DNA of 64,000 bases from Pyrinomonadaceae bacterium. GTDB taxonomy: Bacteria > Acidobacteriota > Blastocatellia > Pyrinomonadales > Pyrinomonadaceae. The position numbers and the translations under genes were made by a program. The notes beneath the pieces were generated by a model that saw only the letters and a program-made list of their open reading frames with translations, did no database searches and was not told the origin of the DNA. Of this stretch, positions 45,664 through 55,197 are shown piece by piece. The stretch lies in the NCBI GenBank assembly GCA_021463165.1, contig JAJTWY010000005.1, forward strand, positions 121,813-185,812, read 5' to 3'. How positions within the stretch are numbered: the first letter of the stretch is position 1; each line of letters opens with the position of its first letter.

Positions 45664-45942
45664 TCAAGTCGTAACGGATACTTTTACGCCTAATCCCTGC
45701 AAAACCTTCAGAATCGTGTCGTACCTTGGTTTGGCACCGGGAGCGAGCGCTTTATAGAGACTTTCACGGCCCAAACCACTCTCTTTGGCAATAGCGGCCA
45801 TACCTCTTACCCTCGCAACGTCGGAGATCGCCGCGAGAAAAATATCGGGGTTCTCGTCCTCAAGCGCGGCATTTAGGTATTCTGCGATAGCTTCCTCGCT
45901 GTCCAGATAATCTGCCGCATCGAATTTAGTTAACTTTCTCAT
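45664..45942 (-). CDS. HigA-type antitoxin with helix-turn-helix
   Basis: A 92-residue DNA-binding antitoxin. N-terminal FDAADYLDSEEAIAEYLN is the usual addiction-module antidote start; residues 45-75 form the helix-turn-helix (GMAAIAKESGLGRESLYKAL); the end is a beta tail (GVKVSVTT). Its start overlaps the toxin stop (TAATG), giving toxin-antitoxin order as in HigBA. It likely represses its own promoter through the palindrome at 46259. Confidence 0.88.
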   Translation of the reverse strand: MRKLTKFDAADYLDSEEAIAEYLNAALEDENPDIFLAAISDVARVRGMAAIAKESGLGRESLYKALAPGAKPRYDTILKVLQGLGVKVSVTT

Positions 45943-46250
45943 TATCTTAGGTCTCCTTCATCGATCTCAGCCGCTATCGTCTTGGCCTTTTCGATGTCCC
46001 TACGTTGTGAGGATTTGTTGCCTCCGATCAAGAGTACTATCAATTCCCGTTTACGGATCGTATAGTAAACGCGATAGCCGGGGCCATAATTGACCCGCAT
46101 TTCGCTTACGCCGCCACCGACGGACGAGACATCGCCCAAGTTCCCGCGTTCCGCCGAGATCAGTCTTGCAACGATCCGGGCCTTCCCCTTCTGATCGCGT
46201 AGTCTCCTCAGCCAGCGATCAAACTCTTGCGTTTTGAGGAGGAAATACAC
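45942..46250 (-). CDS. RelE/ParE-superfamily toxin (HigB/Gp49-like)
   Basis: A 102-residue toxin of the family that usually cuts mRNA on the ribosome. The start YFLLKTQEFDRWLRRLRD, then GDVSSVGGGVSEMRVNYGPGYRVYY and the terminal LIGGNKSSQRRDIEKAK are typical of phage-derived Gp49/HigB-like proteins with catalytic Arg/Tyr residues. A GTG at 46250 gives the family N-terminus; the open frame extends 11 codons more. Confidence 0.87.
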   Translation of the reverse strand: MYFLLKTQEFDRWLRRLRDQKGKARIVARLISAERGNLGDVSSVGGGVSEMRVNYGPGYRVYYTIRKRELIVLLIGGNKSSQRRDIEKAKTIAAEIDEGDLR

Positions 46251-46258
46251 GCTGCTAG

Positions 46259-46276
46259 TGTATCTAAACGGATACA
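46259..46276. promoter_or_regulatory. Palindrome TGTATC-6-GATACA upstream of the toxin gene
   Basis: Perfect six-base arms around a six-base centre, nine bases upstream of the toxin GTG and close to where a promoter should lie. It is the best candidate operator for autoregulation by the antitoxin, and it lies between this pair and the divergent S9 peptidase gene. Confidence 0.45.
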
Positions 46277-46355
46277 AACCCACAAGGTTGATTGCCGCAA
46301 ACTATTGAAATATGATTCTTCTCAAGTTCGAACTAACGCTCTTCCGCCTTCAGAT

Positions 46356-48629
46356 ATGAAAAAGTTTAATCTTCTTGTTATCACTTTCGCGCTTCTCTCG
46401 TCCGGGATTTTCGCCCAGAACAAGGCTCTCTCGGTCGACGATATCTTCAGCCCCGATCCGGCGCGGCGCGTACGATTTGCCGGCACTCCTGTTGCTGTGC
46501 AATGGGCGCCGGACGGTAGGTCGTTCAAGCAGGTGATCGGCGGTAAGCTGATGCGGGTCGATGCGATGACGTCGCAGGCGGTGCCATATCTGGACAGCGA
46601 TCCACTCGCGGCGGCCTTGCAGCGGATCGGGGTCAAGGCAGAGCAGGCTGCAGCGCTTGCCAATTCGCCGTCGTTGCAGTTCAACTCCGACGAAACGGCA
46701 ATATTGATCAACTATTCTGACGACCTTTGGCTTTACGAGACGGCGACACGGGCAGTCAGGCGGCTCACAAATAATCGGGAATCCGAGCTCGAACCTGATT
46801 TCAGTCCCGATGGCAGGCTCATCAGCTTCGTTCGCGCCAACAATCTCTTCGTCGTCGATACAAAGGGCAACGAAAAGCAGCTGACTCGCGACGGCAAAGA
46901 GGGCGACAAGCCGATCTTCAATGGTTATCTCGACTGGGTTTATGAAGAAGAGCTTTATGGCCGCGGCCAGAAGCGGGGCTATTGGTGGTCGCCTGATTCA
47001 AAGTTCATCGCTTTCCTGCGGCTGGATGAATCGCCCGTTCCGAAGTTTACGATCGCTAACGACGTTCCGACCGAACAGTTAATAGAAACGGGAAATTATC
47101 CAAAGGCAGGTGACGGCAATCCGACCGCGAAACTGGGTATTGCCGATGTCGGAAAAACGTCGATCGTGCCGAATGCGGGACGGATACCGAAGCTCGGCGG
47201 GCGCCTTCCGCCGACTCTTCTCCGAGTTGGTGATGCGGTCAGGTTTGTGGATACGGCAACGTATGATCCTAAAGACCTTTTGATCGCCCGTGTGGCCTGG
47301 GCCCCCGATAGCAAGAGCGTATATTTTCAGGCCCTCAATCGCGAACAAACATTTCTCGACCTGAACAAAGCCGGCGTAACGTCCGGAAAATTCGTGAAGG
47401 TCCTGACCGAGATCACGCCCGCATGGGTCGAGGTCAACAGCAATCCGCTTTTTGTGGACACCCGTGCCGCGAATTCGATGATGCTGTGGGAATCATCGAG
47501 AAATGGATGGAAACATCTGTATTTGTACGATGCTGACGGCCAGCTTGTCCGTCAGCTGACCAGCGGGAAATGGGAAGTCCGAACGGTGTATGGCGTCGAC
47601 GGCTCGGGCTGGGTTTATTTTTCGGGGACGAAAGATAGCCATATCGCGGAAAACATATACCGCGTACAGATGACCGGCGGCGATGTCCAGCGACTTTCGC
47701 GTGGTGATGGCTGGCACGCGGCAAGTTTCAACCGCGGCTTTACGCATTATGTCGAGAGTTGGAGCGACGTTTTGAACCCGACGCAGACCCGCCTTTTTCG
47801 CAGTGATGGTGCGCTCGAACGTGTTATCAACGAAAATCGGCCCGATGTCTTGCGTCAGTATCGGGTAAGCACGCCGGAATTCATGCGGGTGAAGACGCGG
47901 GACGGCTTCGAAATGGAAGCAATGATGATCAAGCCGCCTGATTTCGATTCGTCGAAAAAATATCCGGTCTTCCAATTTACATACGCCGGGCCGCACGCGC
48001 CGTCGGTTGCCAATCGCTGGGGCGGGAATCGCGGGATGTGGTTCCAGTTGCTTGCTCAGAAGGGCTACATCGTCTGGGTTTGCGACAACCGCTCGGCCAG
48101 CGGTAAGGGCCAGGAATCGGTGTGGCCGATCTACAAGCGAATGTATGAGCTCGAACTTCGCGATATCGAAGATGGGTTGAACTACTTACGTTCGCTCGGC
48201 TATGTGGACGATTCTCGGATCGGGCTGCACGGATGGAGCTATGGCGGTTCGATGACGGCCTATGCGATGACGCGGAGCAAGTCGTTCAAGATGGGTATTG
48301 CCGGCGGATTGGTTACGGACTGGCGCCTTTACGATTCGATCTACACCGAACGCCATATGCTGACGCCGCAAAATAACCGTGCCGGTTACGACAAGAATTC
48401 GATCTCCGGAGCGGCAAAAGACCTTCACGGACGGCTGATGATCATTCACGGTATGATGGACGACAATGTCCACATGCAGAACACGACCCAGTTCATCTAC
48501 GAACTGCAAAAGGCCGGAAAACAGTTCGATCTGATGCTCTATCCGACCCAACGCCACGGCGTCACAGACCCGCGTCAGGCCCATCATATGTACACGATGA
48601 TGACGGAATATCTGCTCAAGAACCTTTAG
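46356..48629 (+). CDS. Secreted S9-family prolyl peptidase (DPP-IV-like)
   Basis: A 757-residue exported serine peptidase: signal peptide (MKKFNLLVITFALLSSGIFA), an eight-bladed propeller region (about residues 60-500, with WWSPDSKFIAFLRLDESP and WVYFSGTKDS) and a C-terminal alpha/beta hydrolase with nucleophile GWSYGGSM, Asp in MMDDNVH and His in QRHGVTD. It removes Xaa-Pro dipeptides or similar from peptides in the periplasm. The ATG at 46356 is chosen since the longer frame lacks a signal peptide. Confidence 0.92.
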   Translation: MKKFNLLVITFALLSSGIFAQNKALSVDDIFSPDPARRVRFAGTPVAVQWAPDGRSFKQVIGGKLMRVDAMTSQAVPYLDSDPLAAALQRIGVKAEQAAALANSPSLQFNSDETAILINYSDDLWLYETATRAVRRLTNNRESELEPDFSPDGRLISFVRANNLFVVDTKGNEKQLTRDGKEGDKPIFNGYLDWVYEEELYGRGQKRGYWWSPDSKFIAFLRLDESPVPKFTIANDVPTEQLIETGNYPKAGDGNPTAKLGIADVGKTSIVPNAGRIPKLGGRLPPTLLRVGDAVRFVDTATYDPKDLLIARVAWAPDSKSVYFQALNREQTFLDLNKAGVTSGKFVKVLTEITPAWVEVNSNPLFVDTRAANSMMLWESSRNGWKHLYLYDADGQLVRQLTSGKWEVRTVYGVDGSGWVYFSGTKDSHIAENIYRVQMTGGDVQRLSRGDGWHAASFNRGFTHYVESWSDVLNPTQTRLFRSDGALERVINENRPDVLRQYRVSTPEFMRVKTRDGFEMEAMMIKPPDFDSSKKYPVFQFTYAGPHAPSVANRWGGNRGMWFQLLAQKGYIVWVCDNRSASGKGQESVWPIYKRMYELELRDIEDGLNYLRSLGYVDDSRIGLHGWSYGGSMTAYAMTRSKSFKMGIAGGLVTDWRLYDSIYTERHMLTPQNNRAGYDKNSISGAAKDLHGRLMIIHGMMDDNVHMQNTTQFIYELQKAGKQFDLMLYPTQRHGVTDPRQAHHMYTMMTEYLLKNL

Positions 48630-48700
48630 TTTTTGAAAGCGGTCGCAATGGCTGTCAGTGCTCCGGCCACTCAGCAACGGAGAGACCGGACACGCCTCGA

Positions 48701-50998
48701 TCAGTTCTCAGCACGGTCACCCAGAATGAGTTCTGGATTCTCTGCAAGCACTTGATCGCGAGGCTTTGATTCGATCTCGCTGCGCAGCGGCCGTGTTCCG
48801 ACGTTCGGCTTGAAGTTGCCGTTCTCATCGTAGAGCCGGCGATACTGGGCGGTATTGCGGATGATGCCCTGGACGTAACCTTTTGTCTCTTTGAACGGGA
48901 TGGCCTCGACAAATTCATCGATCTCGGCGGGGAGCGTTGCCCGCCACTGCGGAACTCGGCCGGGACCGGCGTTGTAGGCGACGGCCATGTATTCGATCCG
49001 TCCATATTTATCCAGCTGGTCACGCATATAGGCTGTGCCTAGCTCGATATTCAGCGGCGGTTGATAGAGCGCGGCGGCCGTGACCGAAGCGGTCTTAGAA
49101 ACATACTTTCGCGCAACCGACTGCGCTGTCGGGACCAAAAGCTGCATCAGGCCGTGGGCATTGGCCGGTGACTTGGCGGCGGGCGTGAAAACAGATTCCT
49201 GCCGGATCAGCCCCGCGACCTGATACGGGTCCAACCGGCGTTGACCGGCCCAATATTTGATCTCGGCCCAGTTGATCAACGGGTAAAAGAAGGCCCACGT
49301 CTCGCGGTCCATCTCCTCCGGAAACATCTGTGGGTAATCCGGATAGCTCTTCATCATTGTGATGAGGGCATTTGTGTTGTCGCCCTTCCATCGATAATGG
49401 CGGGCGAGGGCGAGGTTTATTTTCGGGCTGTTCCCGGCCGTCTTTTTTGCTTCATTCAGTTCTTCCATCGACCAATCGAAAAGCCCGATGATCGATAATT
49501 CGTCGCTTTTCGCGGCCCGTTCCAGTTCCTTTTCACCGGCGGTCTCTGGGACGACCGTTACGGTTTTCAGTGTTGCTGCTGCCCTTGCTACTGACGCATC
49601 GGTCGCAGCGCCAGTACAGCGGCCCTGGGACTTCATCGTGGCGAGGCGCCCGACTGCAAGATAGCCATACCAGTTTGCCGAATAACGGTAAGCTGTTGCG
49701 TCATAGAGTGCGCAAGCCTCGGCCACCTTGCCAGCACGCTCGCTGTCGCGTGCGGCCCAATACCCCGCCTTTCCGCGATTTGAATTGTCCTTGTCAGCGT
49801 ATTTCACCAGATGGTCGATGAACATCTGCGATGAAACCGTAAAATTGCCCTGCTCATGCTGGAACCAGGCTGATTCGAACTGAGCGACGGAGATATCCGG
49901 CGAATTCGCAAACGCGGCTGCAGCTGTATTAAAGAAATAGCCCTCTTCGGTCCGATTTTTCGCGTCGCGAGCGGCAAGGCCGGCGTCGATCATAGTTTTG
50001 GCCACGAGTCTTCCGTTCGGAAACGAGGCCTTCATGGCGTCAACGGTCGAGCGAAGCGGAGCCCATTGCCTCGTTTTCGCATAGCCCAGGCTAAGGTCGC
50101 GATATGCTTGTTCCCGCTCGTCCGCGGCCGAAGCCGGGATCGTTCCGATCACCGTTTGGGCTTCGGTGAACCGGCCCGCAGAGGCCAGGGCCTTTACTCT
50201 TTTGGCTAGCACCGATGCCGTCACGGCCGAGGGAAAGGACGTTGCCAACGTAGAAAATGCATTTGCCGAATCGGAGAATGCACCTGTCGCCAGCAGTTTT
50301 TCGGCACGTGCGAGTTGTTCTTCGGCATTTTGCGGGGTCAGGGAATTACCTAGAGCAGTCAGCTTTTCCTCGGCTTCTTTTGCGGCTGGGCCTCCCGCAC
50401 CGAAGAAATATGTACGACGATAGAAGGCCAATGCCTCGGTTTGCGAACCTTGAGCCTCGTAAGCCTTTGCGGTCGCGAGCATTGCATCGCCGTCGTGTTT
50501 CTCGGTCAGATCTATCAGCATCGGCGGAACTTCGACCGCCCGGCCGGCCGCGATCGCGGAGTTTGCCCAGAGAAGTTTCGCCTCACGGACGCGGATCGAG
50601 CCGGGGTATTCGCGGACAAGCTCGCTCAGGACGGTCAGTGCCTCCGCGTGGTTCCCGGAAGCGTTCAACGCTTTGCCCCGCAGCCAAAGGGCATGATCGG
50701 CGAGCTTCGTTCGCTGTTTGAAAACGTCCGTCTTAAGGATAGCGGCCGCGCCCGCCGGATCATTTGCATCCAGGCGTATCCGGGCACGCAGCAGTTTTGC
50801 GAGAGCTCCCGCCTTACGGTTGGCAAAGCGTGATTCGATATCCGCAACAAAACTCTCGGGCGGCAGTTTTCCGCTGCTGGTCATCTGTCGGAGCGACTGC
50901 AACGCCTGTTCCTCGGTCTGTTGGGCCGAGCACCCGACTATAAAAAGGATCGCGATCCAAATGAATGAAACAGGAAATCTGGTAAAGCTATGGAACAT
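48701..50998 (-). CDS. slt: Soluble lytic murein transglycosylase (Slt70-like)
   Basis: This enzyme cleaves the murein glycan to 1,6-anhydromuropeptides. The 765-residue protein has an N-terminal lipoprotein-like signal (FIWIAILFIVGCS, Cys near 22), a long alpha superhelix of TPR-like repeats (about 40-560), and a C-terminal SLT domain with catalytic Glu in LIRQESVFTPAAKS and later HGLMQLLVPTA, YNAGPGR and YVQGIIRN. The domain order matches Slt70. It converges with the S9 peptidase gene. Confidence 0.92.
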   Translation of the reverse strand: MFHSFTRFPVSFIWIAILFIVGCSAQQTEEQALQSLRQMTSSGKLPPESFVADIESRFANRKAGALAKLLRARIRLDANDPAGAAAILKTDVFKQRTKLADHALWLRGKALNASGNHAEALTVLSELVREYPGSIRVREAKLLWANSAIAAGRAVEVPPMLIDLTEKHDGDAMLATAKAYEAQGSQTEALAFYRRTYFFGAGGPAAKEAEEKLTALGNSLTPQNAEEQLARAEKLLATGAFSDSANAFSTLATSFPSAVTASVLAKRVKALASAGRFTEAQTVIGTIPASAADEREQAYRDLSLGYAKTRQWAPLRSTVDAMKASFPNGRLVAKTMIDAGLAARDAKNRTEEGYFFNTAAAAFANSPDISVAQFESAWFQHEQGNFTVSSQMFIDHLVKYADKDNSNRGKAGYWAARDSERAGKVAEACALYDATAYRYSANWYGYLAVGRLATMKSQGRCTGAATDASVARAAATLKTVTVVPETAGEKELERAAKSDELSIIGLFDWSMEELNEAKKTAGNSPKINLALARHYRWKGDNTNALITMMKSYPDYPQMFPEEMDRETWAFFYPLINWAEIKYWAGQRRLDPYQVAGLIRQESVFTPAAKSPANAHGLMQLLVPTAQSVARKYVSKTASVTAAALYQPPLNIELGTAYMRDQLDKYGRIEYMAVAYNAGPGRVPQWRATLPAEIDEFVEAIPFKETKGYVQGIIRNTAQYRRLYDENGNFKPNVGTRPLRSEIESKPRDQVLAENPELILGDRAEN

Positions 50999-51114
50999 CT
51001 TGGTGGTTTAGATTCGGTTTGCGAGGCCCGGACTGTCCGGTAAATATGCTTTCAAAGACACTCGATCCATAATATGATAGCAAAAACCGATCAGTCGCCC
51101 GGGTATTTTGAGGT

Positions 51115-51210
51115 ATGAAGACATTTGCGGCCACTCTAGCCTTCCTTTCTTTTGCTGCCGTTTCTCACCCATTCTCAAACCCCGCAGGGTCAGTCGAGGT
51201 GGTAAATTAA
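51115..51210 (+). CDS. Orphan signal-peptide-like mini-ORF before the second VWA gene
   Basis: A 31-codon frame (MKTFAATLAFLSFAAVSH...) with a TTTTGAGG site directly upstream and a stop four bases before the VWA gene start. It reads as a complete N-terminal signal peptide with nothing after it. It may be a leader peptide coupled to the downstream gene, or the remnant start of a lost or duplicated paralogue. Too short to be sure it is translated. Confidence 0.35.
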   Translation: MKTFAATLAFLSFAAVSHPFSNPAGSVEVVN

Positions 51211-51214
51211 AAGA

Positions 51215-53362
51215 ATGCGGTCAAGTAGTTCTTCCCGGGTCCGATGCGCCGGCCTTGTATTTATTGCCTTTTCGGCGTGGGTGACAGTTCGGCCGCAAGT
51301 TCCGGCGCCGACACAAACGCCGGATAACGACATTGTAAAGATCTCGACCAGCCTCATTCGCCTTGATGTGACGGTAACGGACTCGAAAGGCAAGGCGGTT
51401 TCCGATCTTCGGCGTGACGAGATCGAGGTGTTTGAGAACGGCATCAGACAGAAGGTCACGGACCTGCGTTTCGTTGCTGCGGCGCCGAGGCCCGGTGCGA
51501 AGTCCGAGGCCGAAAAAGCCGGTGTGCCCGCGCCGCCATCGCAGCTTCGGCCGGAACAGGTTCGACGCACTTTCGCGCTGGTCGTGGACGACCTTACGCT
51601 TTCATTCGAGAGTGTCAGCCAAACAAGGCGAGCCCTAAAGAAATTCGTTGACGATCAGATGGAGGAAGGTGACCTGGTCGCCATCATCAGAACCGGTGCC
51701 GGGGTCGGAGCTTTGCAGCAGTTCACCTCGGACAAGCGCCTGCTTTATGCCGCGATCGAGCGAGTAAAGTGGAACCCGCTGGGAAACGGGGGAATAAGTG
51801 AGTTCGCTCCTCTTCGATCCGTTGTGCCGATAGATGAAGATCAGCCCGAACCGGAAGCCGGGGATCGAACGGACGCCGGCATCGAACGGGAATTCGAAGA
51901 TTTTCGAAAGAATTATTTTGCCGCCGGCTCGCTCGGTGCCCTCGACTATGTGGTGCGCGGGATGAGTGAACTCCCCGGACGGAAATCGATCGTGCTATTT
52001 TCTGATGGCTTTGAACTGACAAATATCGATGCCCAGGGCTTTTCCGACAATTCGCCGCTCGTCGACCCTCTCCGCAGGCTGATCGAACAGGCGAACCGCG
52101 CGTCGGTAGTCGTCTATGCGATGGACCCGCGAGGCCTCGTCTATACCGGGCTCACGGCAGCTGACAACGCCTCGGGACGGAATGCTCGCCAGTTGGAATC
52201 TGAGATGGCGAACCGACGACAACTTTTGAGCGAAACTCAACAATCGCTCCGCTACCTATCGTCGGAAACAGGCGGATTTGCCTTGATAAACAACAATGAC
52301 CTTTCTGGCGGAGTAAAGCGCGTTCTTGAGGATCAAAGCTATTATCTGGTTTCGTATGAGCCCGAGAGCGAGACCTTCGATCCTGCAAAACTGAGGTTCA
52401 ACCGGATCGAGGTCAAGGTCTTGCGTTCGGGGGCGAACGTCCGTTATCGAAGCGGCTTTTTCAATGTTGCAGATCGTGAGCCGTCGGCACAGCCGGCATC
52501 GAAACCTACCGGACAGTTGGAAGACGCGCTCGTGTCGCCGTTTGCACTCAATGGCATCAATGTCAGGCTAAATGCGCTTTTCGGCAATGATCCGAAAAAC
52601 GTGTCCTATGTGAGGTCGCTATTGCACATCAGCGCGGCCGACATGAGATTTACCGATGCGGATAAGGGCCAGAAGAAGGCTGTTTTTGAGGTGCTCGCAA
52701 TGTCGTTCGGGGATACGGGGACGGTTGTCGATCAGCTCAAGAGGTCCTACACCCTCACGGTCACACCCGAGGCTTACAAGAAAATATCAGCCGAGGGCTT
52801 CATCTATCATTTTGTGTTTCCGGTCAAAAAGCCGGGGCCATATCAGTATCGAGTGGCTGTTAGGGATACTCAAAGCGGGAGGGTAGGTTCGGCGAGCCAG
52901 TTCATTGAGGTCCCAGACCTGAAAAAGAACCGTTTGACCCTGTCGAGCATCGTTCTCGAAAACCTCTCGGAGAGCGCCTGGAAGATAGCCACCGGCTCTG
53001 CGACCGCGTCATATGAATCAAATCCGATGACCGATACCGCCCTGCGAAGGATAAAGGCGGGAACGATATTGAGGCTCGGGTTTGAGATATACAACGCGCG
53101 TCTTGACAAGGCAGATCAGCCGCGGTTGACGGCACAGCTTCGAGTTTTCAGCGAGGGCAAACTCGTGCTCGACGGCAAGCCCGGCGCGGTAGAGCGGCTT
53201 GGGCAAACCGACCTGGGGCACATTCGCGTTGCGAGGGCTCTCTCGCTCGGAAACAAGATCACTCCCGGCGATTACATCCTTCAGGTGATCGTTAGAGATG
53301 CGGCGGAACCCAAAAAAGAGCGGGTCTCGTCACAATTCATCCAGTTCGAGATCGTGCCTTGA
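51215..53362 (+). CDS. Secreted VWA-domain protein with long C-terminal beta region
   Basis: A 715-residue exported protein: signal-like N-terminus (CAGLVFIAFSAWVTV), the acidobacterial N-domain (NDIVKISTSLIRLDVTVTDS, KAVSDLRRDEIEVFENG), a VWA domain (TFALVVDDLTLSFES, where the first MIDAS position is D-D-L-T-L-S rather than the classic DxSxS, and IVLFSDGFEL), then about 250 residues of beta-sandwich repeats (VFEVLAMSFGDTG, YRVAVRDTQSGR). A second copy of this type after 43601. The altered MIDAS may weaken metal binding. Confidence 0.85.
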   Translation: MRSSSSSRVRCAGLVFIAFSAWVTVRPQVPAPTQTPDNDIVKISTSLIRLDVTVTDSKGKAVSDLRRDEIEVFENGIRQKVTDLRFVAAAPRPGAKSEAEKAGVPAPPSQLRPEQVRRTFALVVDDLTLSFESVSQTRRALKKFVDDQMEEGDLVAIIRTGAGVGALQQFTSDKRLLYAAIERVKWNPLGNGGISEFAPLRSVVPIDEDQPEPEAGDRTDAGIEREFEDFRKNYFAAGSLGALDYVVRGMSELPGRKSIVLFSDGFELTNIDAQGFSDNSPLVDPLRRLIEQANRASVVVYAMDPRGLVYTGLTAADNASGRNARQLESEMANRRQLLSETQQSLRYLSSETGGFALINNNDLSGGVKRVLEDQSYYLVSYEPESETFDPAKLRFNRIEVKVLRSGANVRYRSGFFNVADREPSAQPASKPTGQLEDALVSPFALNGINVRLNALFGNDPKNVSYVRSLLHISAADMRFTDADKGQKKAVFEVLAMSFGDTGTVVDQLKRSYTLTVTPEAYKKISAEGFIYHFVFPVKKPGPYQYRVAVRDTQSGRVGSASQFIEVPDLKKNRLTLSSIVLENLSESAWKIATGSATASYESNPMTDTALRRIKAGTILRLGFEIYNARLDKADQPRLTAQLRVFSEGKLVLDGKPGAVERLGQTDLGHIRVARALSLGNKITPGDYILQVIVRDAAEPKKERVSSQFIQFEIVP

Positions 53363-53423
53363 GGGTGTCCTTTGCAAATCGCGGCGTCAGTCACTAACCT
53401 ATGGTATTTGGGTTAGAACAAAG

Positions 53424-54539
53424 ATGCTAAATTTAAGGTCTGTCGAACTGATCGAGATCCATCTCCCGCTTGTACATTTTTTTGAGACCAGCTTTGGCCG
53501 GACATATGAACGCCGCATTATTCTCGTCCGTGTCACGGATGCCGACGGCGCCGAGGGCTGGGGCGAGATCACTTGCGGCGAATCGCCCGGCTATTCTGAT
53601 GAGTGGACCGATTCGGCGTGGGTAACCGCGGAGAAGATACTCGCGCCGATGGTGGTTGGCCGCGAGGTCGGATCTGCGGCGGATGTTTGGGGCCTGATGA
53701 AATGGGCACGCGGCCATCGGATGGCTAAGTCGGGGATCGAAACAGCCTGTTGGGACCTCGAAGCAAAGAAGTTGGGCGTGCCGCTGTGGCGGCATCTTGG
53801 CGGCGTTAACCAAACCATCGAATGCGGAGTTTCGATCGGAATTCAAGACAGCGTCGAGCAACTCCTGGAGAAGATCCGCGTTGAGGTCGAGGCCGGCTAT
53901 AAGCGGATAAAGATCAAGATCTCGCCGACGTGGGATCACGACGTGATCAAGGCCGTGCGAGCCGAGTTTGGCGACATTTTGCTGATGGGCGACGCGAATT
54001 CTGCTTACACGCTCGACGATATCGACAAGCTCAAGAGCCTTGACGAGTTCAACCTGATGATGCTCGAACAGCCGCTGCCGTACGACGACATCGTGGATCA
54101 CGCGAAACTTCAGGCCGAGATTAATACTCCGATCTGCCTCGACGAGCCGATCAAGTCGCCCGAGGATGCCCGCAAGGCGATCGAACTCGGCTCCGGCAAG
54201 ATAATTAACCTCAAGAACGGCCGCGTCGGCGGGCACACCCAGTCGAAGATGGTCGAGCAAGTATGCCGCTCCGCCGGAATGCCAGTCTGGTGCGGCGGCA
54301 TGCTCGAGAGCGGAATCGGCCGCGCCCACAACATCGCCATCTCAACCCTCGCCGGCTACACAATGCCCGGTGACGTCTCCGCGTCGAAACGCTATTGGCA
54401 CGAAGACATTATCGAACCGGCAGTCGAGGTCTCGCCTGAGGGAACGATCACGGCACCGGAAGGGCCGGGGATCGGGTTTGAGGTTAGGCGGGATGAGATA
54501 GAGAAGCTTGCCATTAGACAAGCGAAAACCGTAGGTTGA
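53424..54539 (+). CDS. menC: o-Succinylbenzoate synthase / N-acylamino acid racemase
   Basis: An enolase-superfamily enzyme, either o-succinylbenzoate synthase of menaquinone synthesis or N-acylamino acid racemase; these share one clan. The 371-residue protein (start MLNLRSVELIEIHLPLVHFF) has the Lys base in YKRIKIKIS, metal ligands Asp in LMGDANSAYT, Glu in LEQPL and Asp in LDEPI, and the second Lys in INLKNGRVGG. Residues upstream of 53424 in the open frame overlap the VWA gene and are not needed. No other men genes are nearby. Confidence 0.85.
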   Translation: MLNLRSVELIEIHLPLVHFFETSFGRTYERRIILVRVTDADGAEGWGEITCGESPGYSDEWTDSAWVTAEKILAPMVVGREVGSAADVWGLMKWARGHRMAKSGIETACWDLEAKKLGVPLWRHLGGVNQTIECGVSIGIQDSVEQLLEKIRVEVEAGYKRIKIKISPTWDHDVIKAVRAEFGDILLMGDANSAYTLDDIDKLKSLDEFNLMMLEQPLPYDDIVDHAKLQAEINTPICLDEPIKSPEDARKAIELGSGKIINLKNGRVGGHTQSKMVEQVCRSAGMPVWCGGMLESGIGRAHNIAISTLAGYTMPGDVSASKRYWHEDIIEPAVEVSPEGTITAPEGPGIGFEVRRDEIEKLAIRQAKTVG

Positions 54540-54618
54540 GTTTTAACCGTACTCGGCCAGATTTACGGAGGCTGTGGTCGATCTTGGCAAACTTTGCCAT
54601 AGATGCTATTTTTTCCCT

Positions 54619-54855
54619 ATGAGCACGATGAACATATCTTTGCCCGAGACGTTGAAGGCCTTCGTTGACACACAAGTATCCGAAGGCGATTACGTTAGCA
54701 GCAGCGAGTATGTGCGGGAGGTCTTGCGGAAGGAACAGGATCGCGTTCGCCTCCGGCGTTTAATAATGGACGGAATGGAGTCGGAGCTGCTCGAAGAACC
54801 GATGGGCGCGGAATATTTCGAGAAGTTCAGAAAGCGCATCGCGGAGAAAAAATAG
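54619..54855 (+). CDS. parD: ParD-type antitoxin
   Basis: A 78-residue ribbon-helix-helix protein: STMNISLPETLKAFVDTQV and YVSSSEYVREVLR are the DNA-binding part, followed by the acidic toxin-binding tail (MESELLEEPMGAEYFEKF). The ATG at 54619 is chosen because 15 more upstream codons lack family character. Its stop is directly followed by the toxin start. Confidence 0.9.
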   Translation: MSTMNISLPETLKAFVDTQVSEGDYVSSSEYVREVLRKEQDRVRLRRLIMDGMESELLEEPMGAEYFEKFRKRIAEKK

Positions 54856-55185
54856 GTGAGGCAGAAACCAGTCGTTCGCCGCCGTCAGGCAAACGATGAT
54901 ATCGATGCGGCCGTCTCCTATTTACTGGCCGAAGCTGGAGTACGCGTCGGGACCGATTTTTTGAATCAACTCGAATCGGCTATAAAGATAATATCCAGCC
55001 AACCTGGGGCCGGATCCCAACGCTTCGGCCATGAGCTTGACATCGCCGATCTGCGTCACAGGCCGATGAGGCAGTTCCCATATCTGATCTTTTATTTGGA
55101 GAAAGAAAGACATATTGAGATCGTGCGCGTGCTCCACACTAAACGTGACATCTCGTCATCGATCCCTCAGGATGATACCGAATAG
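54856..55185 (+). CDS. parE: ParE-type toxin
   Basis: A 109-residue RelE/ParE-fold toxin, usually a gyrase poison. Features: RRRQANDDIDAAVSYLL helix, GTDFLNQLESAIKIISSQPGAG and the C-terminal RPMRQFPYLIFYLEKERHIEIVRVLH with the conserved Arg/Phe pattern. GTG start, with no gap after parD. The pair is inserted between menC and ettA. Confidence 0.88.
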   Translation: MRQKPVVRRRQANDDIDAAVSYLLAEAGVRVGTDFLNQLESAIKIISSQPGAGSQRFGHELDIADLRHRPMRQFPYLIFYLEKERHIEIVRVLHTKRDISSSIPQDDTE

Positions 55186-55197
55186 AACGATAAATAA

